Shown here: one piece after another, positions 1 through 8,258 of the stretch
Layout of the letters: every line of letters begins with the position of its first letter
How positions within the stretch are numbered: position 1 is the stretch's first letter
Origin: Hyphomicrobiales bacterium
GTDB lineage: Bacteria > Pseudomonadota > Alphaproteobacteria > Rhizobiales > Rhizobiaceae
DNA length: 64,000 nt
Direction: 5' to 3'
Assembly (NCBI GenBank): GCA_900466605.1
Contig: UBMU01000029.1
Location: 1 to 64,000, forward strand
Position numbers and translations under genes: made by a program
The notes under the pieces: model-generated
The model's database searches: none
The model's input: the letters and a program-made list of their open reading frames with translations, nothing else
Told to the model about the DNA's origin: nothing

Positions 1-150
1 GTCAAGTATCGCGTGACCGGCGTTCAGACGTTCATCGTCAACAGCGCAAACATCGTCTACCAGCGAGACCCCGGACCGCAGACGGAAGAGCGCGCTGCGG
101 CGATCAGAGAGTTCAACCCCGACGACAACTGGACGATCGTGCAAGACTAG
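1..150 (+). CDS. C-terminal end of a DUF2950 family protein (partial)
   Basis: The frame opening at base 1 reads through a 49-residue tail to a TAG at 148-150. The tail carries the pattern TGVQTFIVNSANIVYQRDPGP followed by a DDNWTIVQD-type ending, which matches the C-terminus of DUF2950 proteins. These are exported proteins of unknown function, often encoded next to a DUF3300 gene. The 5' part lies outside the window, so neither signal peptide nor operon partner can be seen. The family call rests on a short tail only. Confidence 0.6.
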   Translation, partial: VKYRVTGVQTFIVNSANIVYQRDPGPQTEERAAAIREFNPDDNWTIVQD

Positions 151-473
151 GCGTGCACGCGCTGTTGGCTACCAGTAGTTCCGATCCCTCACGGGTGAAA
201 TTTTTGGCGCCTGTGACTATGGATTGCACGGAAAGTCGGCGTCACAGCGCGAGAGGCCCATTCGTGACGAAAATGAAATAGATAAGCGCAGCAGCTGACT
301 ACAATGGAAGCACGTAGTTCGACGTAAAAGCGGATGCCACGTCGAATGAACTTGAGCATAATGGACGTTACGACGATCACCTTTAGTGACTGTATCTTCG
401 TGTATATTGCACCATAAAAGGTTAAGTGAAATACGATGATCGATCTGTTGGCGAAAAACGTTGCAGGTGCGCG

Positions 474-776
474 ATGGGGTCCAGTTCAGATAAACCATTA
501 CCAAGCCTCGCGGCCGCGCTTGAGGCTTTTCCATTGCACGCGCGGCGGATCGAGGATCTATTTAAGTTTGATGAAAGTTTTCGCGGTCTATGTGAGGATC
601 TGGCGGACGCAAAGGCCACTTTGAGGCAAATCGCAGGACTTCCTGAAGACGTCCGTGAGACGCGTCGGGTGGAATATCTTGAGCTGGTGACCGCACTTTC
701 CAGCGAAATTGAGGAGGCCCTTTCTAAATCTAAAGTCATTCTTTTGCGCCAAAAAAGACAGCCACCGATACCTTAG
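474..776 (+). CDS. Small hypothetical protein, about 100 aa
   Basis: The ORF encodes a small, charged, probably helical and cytosolic protein. It has no signal peptide, membrane segment or cysteine pair. The body contains stretches such as LHARRIEDLFKFDESF and RRVEYLELVTALSSEIEEAL and looks like genuine protein of Rhizobiaceae composition. Two starts are possible: GTG at 426 behind an AAAAGG, or ATG at 474. I prefer 474 because the extra 16 residues look non-conserved. An overlapping frame (436-624) is less protein-like. I do not recognise a function. It stands alone, with a long non-coding stretch downstream. Confidence 0.5.
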   Translation: MGSSSDKPLPSLAAALEAFPLHARRIEDLFKFDESFRGLCEDLADAKATLRQIAGLPEDVRETRRVEYLELVTALSSEIEEALSKSKVILLRQKRQPPIP

Positions 777-1038
777 GCCCGCAGCGCGCGCGGTCGCTGC
801 CCAAGGGAACGGGATGGTCTGCTCGCGAGAGGCTCACGATATGTTGCCAGAAGAAACCAATATCGCCCGGTGCCACCGGGAAGGATGTCACATTTGCCTT
901 GGCGAATAGCCCTCTGCCTGGTGACGTGTTCTTACAGATCGCAAACCTTCTTGGCGCTTTTAACGTCCTACGGGACCTGCTTTTCCATCATACGTACCAC
1001 TGTTTAGCTACAGCACGACAATGGTTGGTGGATATGAA

Positions 1039-1055
1039 AGGGCAGTAAGATACAG
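1039..1055 (+). repeat. 17-bp exact repeat, copy 1 (upstream of the decarboxylase)
   Basis: The sequence agggcagtaagatacag occurs here and again at 9593-9609. Here it ends 11 bases before a TATAAT hexamer, so it covers the -35 region of a candidate promoter. A chance 17-bp match in two intergenic regions of one locus is unlikely. The natural reading is a shared activator site or special-sigma -35 region. Confidence 0.55.
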
Positions 1056-1066
1056 ATCCCGTGCGG

Positions 1067-1072
1067 TATAAT
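1067..1072 (+). promoter_or_regulatory. Candidate -10 box of the decarboxylase promoter
   Basis: A perfect TATAAT lies 11 bases after the 17-bp repeat. No consensus -35 hexamer is seen 16-18 bases upstream; that space is occupied by the repeat, which would fit an activator-dependent promoter. Assignment to the decarboxylase operon is inference from position. Confidence 0.4.
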
Positions 1073-1171
1073 ACGGTATTTTACTTCGCAAGCGACAGTT
1101 GTTGATCAACCCTTATCAAAACACCCCGTTAGTCAATGGGCAACGCGGGATCGGAGGAGGTATTCGTTCCA

Positions 1172-1342
1172 ATGCGTTCTTTCGCGTCCACTCCGCGATT
1201 CTGCTCCGGTGCTCGTACCACCAAGGGTTCTCCCGGGATGATCAACGACCGCGCGAAAGCTCAGATTCCTGGCCTCGGTTACACTGTGACGTACGCAGTC
1301 GACAACACGTTGCTTACAATCCGGGGCATGGTGCTGGCGTGA
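1172..1342 (+). CDS. Possible small leader ORF, 56 aa
   Basis: An ATG at 1172 follows a strong GGAGGAGG (1153-1160) at a slightly long spacing of 11 bases. The frame runs 56 codons to TGA at 1340-1342, about 94 bases before the decarboxylase ATG. The product has no recognisable motif apart from a hydrophobic C-terminal third. It could be a leader peptide controlling the decarboxylase, a small protein, or chance. The Shine-Dalgarno is the main support. Confidence 0.25.
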   Translation: MRSFASTPRFCSGARTTKGSPGMINDRAKAQIPGLGYTVTYAVDNTLLTIRGMVLA

Positions 1343-1435
1343 GCATTTGCAGATCGCGTGCCGTGACCAAGTGAACAGGACTGCGGCTATTGGCCGCGAC
1401 GGAATTGCAAAGAGAACCAGCGTTTGGAGATTGCG

Positions 1436-4147
1436 ATGCCTACCAAGAGCGCACATATCGATCACTTTCGGCTCATGCACTCATCACGTGCTGATAGCTG
1501 GCGCGTAATTACGACGCTAGCCGATGCCTGGGCGACCAAAGGCGGGAGTAGGGCAGCCCTTGAGACAGCGCTGGCGAACCTGGAGGCAGTGGAGGAATAC
1601 CATGCCTATCCGGGCGCGCGTCTGCTTGCGGCGCTCAACGAACGTATCGCAACCAACGATGCCGTGGGAGCTGCCGCGCTGGCGCGGCGTATCTCCAACG
1701 GCCTACTCACGCATGCCTATCGCGGCCGCCCTGCAGAATGGGATGCGCATGATGAAATGTCGCCGAGCGAAGTGGTAGACATCATGCCGCCGGCAACAGG
1801 AGAAACAACTGGCCGCCGGCCCTACTTCGAGGTGTTGTTCGTAAGCAGCCAGCCGGCGGCACGGTGGCCGGCATTCGCGAAAGAGATCCGCAGACTTCGT
1901 CGGCCTGAGGACGCCTTCATCTACGAGCCGGTGATCGTCGGTTCCTTTGAGGATGCCGTCTGCGCTTCCGCGCTGAACCCTGATATCGTTTCAGTCGTTC
2001 TCGCAGAAGGTTTTCCTTATCGCTCGCGGCACGACGCGCCGGTGCTTCGCTCGGTTCTGGATCCGTTCGGCGAAGCCGATAGCCCTGATATGTCGGCGCT
2101 GCGCCTTGCCCGTGCGTTGAGGCGGATCCGCCCCGAACTCGACATCTATCTGCTCTCTGATCGTCAGGTCGAGAAAATTGCGGGCGATCCAGCCGCCGAT
2201 GCTATCCGGCGTATTTTCTATGCGGTCGAAGAGCTTCTCGAAATGCACCTGGCAATTCTGGAAGGCGTACAGGCGCGCTACGAAACGCCGTTCTTCGACA
2301 ATCTGAAGAAATACGCGCGACGGCCGGTCGGCACTTTCCATGCACTGCCGATCGCGCGCGGCAAGTCGATCTTCAAGTCGGACTGGATCCGCGACATGGG
2401 GGAATTCTACGGACTTAATCTGTTCCTGGCGGAAAGCAGCGCCACGACAGGGGGCCTCGACAGTCTGCTGGAGCCCACGGGGAACATCAAGCGTTCGCAG
2501 GAGATGGCCGCGCGTGCCTTTGGCGCAGATCACGTATTTTTCGTCACCAATGGAACGTCAACTTCCAACAAGATGGCGGTTCAGGCACTATTGGCGCCGG
2601 GCGACATTGCCGTGGTTGATCGCAATTGCCATAAATCCCATCACTACGGCATGGTTCTCACCGGCGCGCAGCCCTACTATGTCGAAGCCTTTCCGATGAC
2701 GGAATACTCGATGTACGGCGCCGTTCCGCTCGCCGCGATCAAGCAAGCATTGCTCGCCCTTCGCGCAGAGGGGCGGTTGGACCGGCTGAAGCTGCTCGAT
2801 CTCACCAACTGCACCTTCGACGGACATATGTACAATGTCAGGCGCGTGATGGAGGAGTGCCTCGCCATCAAGCCCGACATTATCTTCCTGTGGGACGAGG
2901 CGTGGTCGGGTTTTGCCCGTTTCTCGCCATTTCTACGCCCTCGCACAGCCATGGGGGCTGCTGGCGACATCGAGGAGTGGCTGCGAGATCCTGCCTCCGT
3001 TGCGGCCTATGAGAAGCAACTTGCCGAGCTTGGAGACAATCCATCAGACGAAACGCTGCTCTCAACCCGGCTCATTCCCGACCCGCGCTCCGTGCGTCTA
3101 CGGGTTTACCAGACCAATTCAACGCACAAATCGATGTCAGCGATCCGTCAAGGCTCCATGTTGCTGGTCAAGGACGTGGACTTTCACACGGTCGAGGCCC
3201 AGTTCCACGAAGCAGTCTTCACACATGCATCGACCAGCCCAAACCAGCAACTCATCGCCAGTCTGGATGTCGCTCGTCGACAGATGGAGCTCGAAGGATA
3301 TGGTTTGGTGATGAACGCGATCGAGATCGCGCTCAAGATCCGGCAAGCGGTAAACGAACATGAACTAATATCAAAGTACTTCCGCGTCCTCGGTGCTGAC
3401 CAAATGATCCCAGCGGCCTATCGGCAATCGGGTTTCAAGGACTATCTCGCACCGGACTCTAGCTGGGCGACAGCCGTCAAGGCGATGCGAGAGGACGAGT
3501 TCTACCTCGATCCAACACGCATGACGCTGGTTTGCGGCACCGCCGGTTTCGACGGGACGCAGTTCAAGGGACTTCTGGCAAACCAGTACAATATTCAGCT
3601 CAACAAAACCTCGCGCAACAGCGTTTTGCTACAGTCGAACATCAACAACACGCGCAGCGATGTTGCCCATCTCATCCGGGTCCTCGTTGAGATCTGCCGT
3701 GGTATCGAAAAACGCCTCGCCGACGGTGGCGAAGCCGAGCGCGCGTCTTTCGAGGCGCGCGTCAAGTCGTTGATGACCGACGTGCCGGACCTGCCGAACT
3801 TCAGCCATTTCCATGAGCTGTACCGCAGCGATGCGGGACGCACTACGCCTGAGGGCGATATGCGGAGGGCCTTCTTCAATGCCTATGATGCTTCGCTGTG
3901 CGAGTACGTGCCGCTAAACGGTGCCGAATGCGATCGAAGATTGCGCGAAGGACCGGAGATGGTCTCGGCCAACTTCGTCATTCCCTATCCGCCGGGATTT
4001 CCAATTATGGTGCCGGGCCAGGTACTGACGCAGGAGACGATCGACTTCATGCGCAAGCTCGATGTGAAGGAGATTCATGGCTACGAAAAGACGAAGGGCC
4101 TGAAGCTGGTCAAGCCTGATGCTGTCGCTGCCAAGGAGAAGCGGTGA
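1436..4147 (+). CDS. Large PLP-dependent Orn/Lys/Arg-type decarboxylase
   Basis: A protein of 903 aa related to the large fold-type I basic amino acid decarboxylases, which remove CO2 from an amino acid in the cytosol and consume a proton. The N-terminal 250 or so residues resemble the response-regulator-like wing domain. The PLP domain has WDEAWSGF for the cofactor-binding Asp and STHKSMSAIRQGS for the Schiff-base lysine (about residue 565, codon 3128-3130). The C-terminal part ends with YPPGFPIMVPGQ, typical of the family. ATG 1436 is chosen because GGAG lies 7 bases upstream; a TTG at 1424 would add four residues. It is longer than the E. coli enzymes (about 715-755 aa). Substrate cannot be read from sequence. 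It leads a plus-strand series with two transporters, suggesting decarboxylation coupled to exchange. Confidence 0.85.
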   Translation: MPTKSAHIDHFRLMHSSRADSWRVITTLADAWATKGGSRAALETALANLEAVEEYHAYPGARLLAALNERIATNDAVGAAALARRISNGLLTHAYRGRPAEWDAHDEMSPSEVVDIMPPATGETTGRRPYFEVLFVSSQPAARWPAFAKEIRRLRRPEDAFIYEPVIVGSFEDAVCASALNPDIVSVVLAEGFPYRSRHDAPVLRSVLDPFGEADSPDMSALRLARALRRIRPELDIYLLSDRQVEKIAGDPAADAIRRIFYAVEELLEMHLAILEGVQARYETPFFDNLKKYARRPVGTFHALPIARGKSIFKSDWIRDMGEFYGLNLFLAESSATTGGLDSLLEPTGNIKRSQEMAARAFGADHVFFVTNGTSTSNKMAVQALLAPGDIAVVDRNCHKSHHYGMVLTGAQPYYVEAFPMTEYSMYGAVPLAAIKQALLALRAEGRLDRLKLLDLTNCTFDGHMYNVRRVMEECLAIKPDIIFLWDEAWSGFARFSPFLRPRTAMGAAGDIEEWLRDPASVAAYEKQLAELGDNPSDETLLSTRLIPDPRSVRLRVYQTNSTHKSMSAIRQGSMLLVKDVDFHTVEAQFHEAVFTHASTSPNQQLIASLDVARRQMELEGYGLVMNAIEIALKIRQAVNEHELISKYFRVLGADQMIPAAYRQSGFKDYLAPDSSWATAVKAMREDEFYLDPTRMTLVCGTAGFDGTQFKGLLANQYNIQLNKTSRNSVLLQSNINNTRSDVAHLIRVLVEICRGIEKRLADGGEAERASFEARVKSLMTDVPDLPNFSHFHELYRSDAGRTTPEGDMRRAFFNAYDASLCEYVPLNGAECDRRLREGPEMVSANFVIPYPPGFPIMVPGQVLTQETIDFMRKLDVKEIHGYEKTKGLKLVKPDAVAAKEKR

Positions 4148-4282
4148 GGGAGGTACGTGCGCAGTATCTTCACAGCGCCTGACGTCGGCGCCGCGGCGGG
4201 CGCACGGTGAATTTTCGCTGCCGGGCCCGTGATACGGACGCCGGCCCAACAAATCGCTCGTGGGTGGGGGCTTGTAAGGATC

Positions 4283-5974
4283 ATGCTGTGGTTTGAGCAA
4301 ATTCTGGTCAGGTACCCTGAGCTCGCCGTGTTCCTTGCAATCAGCATTGGATATCTGATCGGCGGCATAAAGTTTGGCGGCTTCAGTCTCGGTCCTGTCA
4401 CCGGCTCGCTGTTTGCGGGCATATTTGTTGGGCAAGTTGCCGATGTACCAATTGCCGGAATGGCAAAGTCCTTTCTATTTCTCTTGTTCCTTTTCGGGAT
4501 AGGTTATTCGGTCGGCCCACAGTTTCTACAGGCCCTCAGGCGGGACGGCATGAAGCCGGTGCTGCTCGCTGTTGTCGTCTGCGTGACCGGCCTCCTCACG
4601 GCCATCATTGTTGCCTCCGTCCTCGGCCTTGACCCCGGCTTTGCCGCGGGGCTGGTTTCCGGTGCACTGACGGAAAGTCCGGCGATGGGAACGGCAACAG
4701 AGGCAATCAATGCATTGCCTCTGCCGGATGCCGATCGCGCCCGCTTCGTCGCTCACATCGCTGTCGCCGATGCCGTCTGTTATGTCTTCGGTGCGGTCGG
4801 CGTCATCCTGTTCTGCAGTGTCGTCGGCCCGAAACTGCTGGGTGTCGATTTGAGCGCGGAGGCCCTCAAGTTGGAGCGTGAGCTTGGCATAATTCGGACA
4901 GCGGCCGGCGTCACCTCAGCCTGGCGCAGGTTCGAGGTTCGCGCATATCGCGTCGCCGAGGGCGCGCCGCTCGTCGGCATGTCGATGAAAACCGCGGAAG
5001 CGTCGTTCCAAGAGCACAGACTTTTCGTCCAACGGCTACGAAGGGAGGGCGTGATCCTGGATGTCGACCCACAAATCCTGTTCAAATCAGGAGATATCGT
5101 TGCTGTGTCGGGATCGCGTGAGGCGCTGATCAATGTGCTCGGTCCTCGCGCCGAAGAGGTCGAGGACAGCGCTTTGCTCGATATACCGGTGTCGGTTGCC
5201 GATGTCCTGGTGACATCTCGCGGGTTCGCCAACCGAAAGATCGCCGATGTGGCGAAAGAAAGCTGGGCGCGGAGCCTCTATCTGCGAGGAATTACGCGCG
5301 GGGGCCACGAGGTTCCCCTGGCACCGGGAGTGACGATTGAACGCGGCGATATCGTCCGTCTGGTGGGGCCGGAGAATGTCGTATCGCAAGCAGCCAAGCA
5401 GATTGGGGTCGTCGTTGCACCGACAACGACGACGGACTTTTTTGTGCTTGGGCTGGCGATATTCCTCGGCGGGCTCGTCGGTATAATCGTGACAGTTCCG
5501 ATCGGTGACATGCAAATTTCCCTGAGTACCAGTGTTGGCACCTTGCTAGCAGGATTGCTCGTCGGGCATCTGCGAACGCAGTTTCCGCTCTTTGGCCGGA
5601 TACCGGATGCAGCCGTATCCCTCATGACGGCACTCGGCCTTGCTGCCTTCGTCGCCATGACCGGTTTGCATGCTGGGCCCGTGTTCATTGCGGCAATCGC
5701 TGAGGCCGGGGTCGGACTGTTGCTGGGAGGCATGGTGGTAACGGCTATGCCGATGCTCGTCGGGCTCTATTTCGGGAGGTATGTGCTGCGCATGAACCCC
5801 ATTCTGTTGCTCGGGGGGCTTGCTGGCGCGCAGACGATGACGGCTGGCATGGCAGCAGTCCAGGATCGGTCAGGAAGTAGCGTTGCCGTTCTTGGCTACA
5901 CGCCGACAGTGCCAATCGGGCATATTCTGCTCACGACCTGGGGAACCGTGATCGTCGGCATCGTAGCCGGATAA
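4283..5974 (+). CDS. AspT/YidE-YbjL-type antiporter (AAEx family)
   Basis: A 563-aa inner membrane protein with the AspT architecture: about five hydrophobic segments, two central TrkA-C-like domains (roughly residues 190-370, each with a GD-IV-V-G pattern), then a second hydrophobic half. Both halves carry the family's duplicated signature around GxLxGxLxGALTESPAMG and GLAGAQTMTAGMA. Characterised AspT exchanges aspartate for alanine and pairs with aspartate beta-decarboxylase to generate proton motive force. This copy follows a different decarboxylase by 135 bases, so an amino acid/decarboxylation-product exchange is the likely role, but the substrate is inferred. ATG 4283 gives the usual amphipathic start MLWFEQILVRYPEL with TAAGGA upstream; a GTG at 4229 is the longer alternative. 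Confidence 0.8.
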   Translation: MLWFEQILVRYPELAVFLAISIGYLIGGIKFGGFSLGPVTGSLFAGIFVGQVADVPIAGMAKSFLFLLFLFGIGYSVGPQFLQALRRDGMKPVLLAVVVCVTGLLTAIIVASVLGLDPGFAAGLVSGALTESPAMGTATEAINALPLPDADRARFVAHIAVADAVCYVFGAVGVILFCSVVGPKLLGVDLSAEALKLERELGIIRTAAGVTSAWRRFEVRAYRVAEGAPLVGMSMKTAEASFQEHRLFVQRLRREGVILDVDPQILFKSGDIVAVSGSREALINVLGPRAEEVEDSALLDIPVSVADVLVTSRGFANRKIADVAKESWARSLYLRGITRGGHEVPLAPGVTIERGDIVRLVGPENVVSQAAKQIGVVVAPTTTTDFFVLGLAIFLGGLVGIIVTVPIGDMQISLSTSVGTLLAGLLVGHLRTQFPLFGRIPDAAVSLMTALGLAAFVAMTGLHAGPVFIAAIAEAGVGLLLGGMVVTAMPMLVGLYFGRYVLRMNPILLLGGLAGAQTMTAGMAAVQDRSGSSVAVLGYTPTVPIGHILLTTWGTVIVGIVAG

Positions 5975-6073
5975 AACGCGAGCCTTTCAGAAATTTGTCC
6001 GGTGCCGGCCGAAGCGAGTAGGAACGGGGCGGTGGTGCAGCCCACGCCCTAAATGGTACGGAAAGAGAACATC

Positions 6074-7783
6074 ATGGTTCGGCCAACTGATACATCGCAA
6101 TCAATCGGGACATCACCCGGCACACTGCGACCGGATATTGTTGCCGGTCTGACGGCTGCGGCGGTCGTCCTGCCGAAGGCTATGGCGTATGCAACCGTTG
6201 CCGGTCTTCCGGTGAGCGTAGGGCTCTACACGGCCCTCGTACCGACCGTCGTCTATGCGCTCCTGGGGACGTCTCGCGTATTGAGCGTCAGCTCAACGAC
6301 AACACTGGCAATCCTGACGGCGGCGGAACTTGCACTCGTCGTTCCCGATGGGGACCCCACAAAGCTGCTCACGGCCACCGCAACGCTCACGGCGCTCACC
6401 GGCCTGCTGCTGATCCTTGCTTCCGTATTGCGGCTGGGATTTGTCGCAAATTTCATCTCGTCGCCGGTATTGACGGGTTTCAAGGCAGGTATCGGGCTAG
6501 TGATCGTTTTAGACCAGGTGCCGAAATTGCTCGGCCTTCACTTCGCCAAGGAGGGCTTCTTCCGCGACATTCTCACTCTTCTGCAACACGTTCCCGACAT
6601 CTCGATCACGACGGCGCTCGTGGGCTCCATTGCACTGGTGCTGTTACTGTTTATGGAACGAGCATGGCCGCACTCGCCGGCTCCCCTTGCAATCGTTGCC
6701 GGCGGCATCGCGGCCTCATGGTTATTCGGAATGGGTGACCACGGCGTTTCTATCGTCGGTCACATTCCACAGGCGCTGCCGTCGCTGACGCTGCCGCACG
6801 CCGATCTCGTTAGACAATTGCTTCCCGGCGCGATCGGTATCGCATTGATGAGTTTCACGGAGACGATCGCCGCCGGACGCGCCTTTTCCACTCAGTCGGA
6901 CCCGCCGATCCGAGCCAACCGGGAACTAGTGGCCACTGGCATCGCCAACCTTTCCGGAGCGTTCTTGGGCGCGATGCCTGCGGGTGGTGGGACATCACAG
7001 ACAGCCGTCGTCCGTGCTGTTGGCGGACGGACGCAGACGGCATCGATCGTGACGGCTACCGCGTCGGCTGCGACCATGCTGGTGCTGGCGCCTTTGCTCG
7101 GCCTCCTACCGCAGGCGGTCCTAGCGGCAATCGTCATTGTCTATTCCGTTGGCCTCATTCAGCCCGCGGAGTTCGTCTCGATCCGAAATGTTCGCAAGAT
7201 GGAGTTCCGCTGGGCACTCGCCGCGTTCCTCGGCGTCCTTGTCTTTGGTACGCTTCAAGGCATTGTCGTCGCCATTGTCCTGTCCCTGGTGGGCTTGTCC
7301 AGTCAGGCGGCGAACCCCCGAATCCATGTGGTTGGCCGCAAGCGAGGCGGAGATATCCTGCGTCCTCTTTCTCCTGAGCATCCCGATGACGAGACCTTCG
7401 AGGGGTTGTTGATCCTCCGGCCGGAAGGCCGACTCTTCTTTGTCAACGCACAGCATGTTGCTGACACGATGCGCGAGTTGGTCATTCAGAACAAACCTCG
7501 CGTGCTCATGCTGGATCTGAGCGCAGTGTTCGATATAGAGTATTCCGCTCTTCAAGTGTTGATCGAAAGCGAACAGAGCCTGACTGAGCGCGGCATCGTG
7601 CTCTGGCTTGCGAGCCTGAATGCCGACGTTCTCGCGTACGTCCGTGCGTCCGGATTTGCAGAACGGCTCGGCGAGAGCCGGATGTTTGCCTCGGTTCATG
7701 CCGGCATCCGCCATTATCAGGAAAGTGCTGTGCCCTTACATCCAGACACGCAACCGACGTTTGGAACAGACGGCGCCCCCTGA
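6074..7783 (+). CDS. SulP family anion transporter with C-terminal STAS domain
   Basis: A 569-aa inner membrane protein. The N-terminal part has the SulP motif (VVLPKAMAYATVAGLPVSVGLY) and 10-14 hydrophobic segments with the conserved FTETIAAGRAF stretch near residue 270. The last 120 or so residues form a STAS domain (FFVNAQHV..., LDLSAVFDIEYSAL). Family members carry sulfate, bicarbonate or dicarboxylates, often with Na+ or H+. ATG 6074 has AAAGAG upstream; ATG 6053 has no ribosome-binding site. It lies about 100 bases after the AspT-type gene on the same strand. Bicarbonate or dicarboxylate transport would fit a neighbour that makes CO2, but that is inference. Confidence 0.85.
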   Translation: MVRPTDTSQSIGTSPGTLRPDIVAGLTAAAVVLPKAMAYATVAGLPVSVGLYTALVPTVVYALLGTSRVLSVSSTTTLAILTAAELALVVPDGDPTKLLTATATLTALTGLLLILASVLRLGFVANFISSPVLTGFKAGIGLVIVLDQVPKLLGLHFAKEGFFRDILTLLQHVPDISITTALVGSIALVLLLFMERAWPHSPAPLAIVAGGIAASWLFGMGDHGVSIVGHIPQALPSLTLPHADLVRQLLPGAIGIALMSFTETIAAGRAFSTQSDPPIRANRELVATGIANLSGAFLGAMPAGGGTSQTAVVRAVGGRTQTASIVTATASAATMLVLAPLLGLLPQAVLAAIVIVYSVGLIQPAEFVSIRNVRKMEFRWALAAFLGVLVFGTLQGIVVAIVLSLVGLSSQAANPRIHVVGRKRGGDILRPLSPEHPDDETFEGLLILRPEGRLFFVNAQHVADTMRELVIQNKPRVLMLDLSAVFDIEYSALQVLIESEQSLTERGIVLWLASLNADVLAYVRASGFAERLGESRMFASVHAGIRHYQESAVPLHPDTQPTFGTDGAP

Positions 7784-8258
7784 GGGAAATGCACGTGTCG
7801 CAGGCTCCAGAATTTGAAAGACCGCGCTGTTTGCAGAGAACGCGCGCCTTCCTGATTTGGTGTCCGGACGCTACTTCATCGAAGCATTTAACCCATCGAC
7901 GCCACCGCTTTTCACTGGCCGCACGGTGCGGCCAATGTCCGGACGACGTCGCCAAGTCCTTCAGACCTCGCAGCAATATCACTATTTTGCGGCATCCCGG
8001 CCAGGCCAGCCGCTGAACTGTCCTGGAGCCCGGCATTTGGCAAATGCAAACCGTCCGAAGAGGAAGCACCCTTCTCGCGGCACGGTCACGATCCAGTTCG
8101 GATTGCTACATCACGCAGGGCGTGAAATGATCTGCGTGAGTTGGACTTGCCAAGCTTTATCAGCCCGTCCTTGCTCTCGAAATGGCTCATACGATCGTGT
8201 TCGCGATCGTCAAGCTTGACGACACTTTCGTGCACGTAGTTGTGAGAGCGAGGTGTCG
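7784..8258. other. Non-coding gap between SulP and porin genes
   Basis: About 475 bases between two convergent genes. ORFs present in it give proteins rich in Arg, Ser, Pro and Cys with no family resemblance, and none has a good ribosome-binding site. The only clear structures are two adjacent inverted repeats near 8191-8222. Confidence 0.5.
8191..8222. repeat. Two adjacent inverted repeats
   Basis: ACGATCG (8191-8197) and CGATCGT (8204-8210) can form a 7-bp stem with a 6-base loop. Overlapping its right arm is a perfect 16-bp palindrome, TCGTCAAGCTTGACGA (8207-8222). They sit 37 bases beyond the porin stop codon in the convergent gap. No T-tract follows, so this is a weak terminator candidate; a protein-binding site is equally possible. 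Confidence 0.45.

Larger units (their letters stand above)
777..1435. other. Long leader/intergenic region before the decarboxylase
   Basis: About 660 bases without a convincing conserved gene. It holds a 17-bp element repeated upstream of the porin gene (1039-1055), a consensus -10 hexamer (1067-1072), a strong Shine-Dalgarno at 1153-1160 followed by a 56-codon ORF (1172-1342), and the ribosome-binding site of the decarboxylase gene (GGAG near 1425). If transcription starts near 1079, the decarboxylase mRNA leader is about 350 nt, long enough for attenuation or RNA-level control. I did not recognise a known riboswitch. Confidence 0.5.

Noticed and set aside
777..1435. Known polyamine/ornithine riboswitch or speF-type leader before the decarboxylase
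   Set aside because: I could not match any conserved riboswitch core; only a long leader and a small ORF can be supported.
7857..8219. 120-codon plus-strand ORF in the SulP-porin gap
   Set aside because: No ribosome-binding site, low-complexity composition and overlap with the inverted repeats; treated as non-coding.
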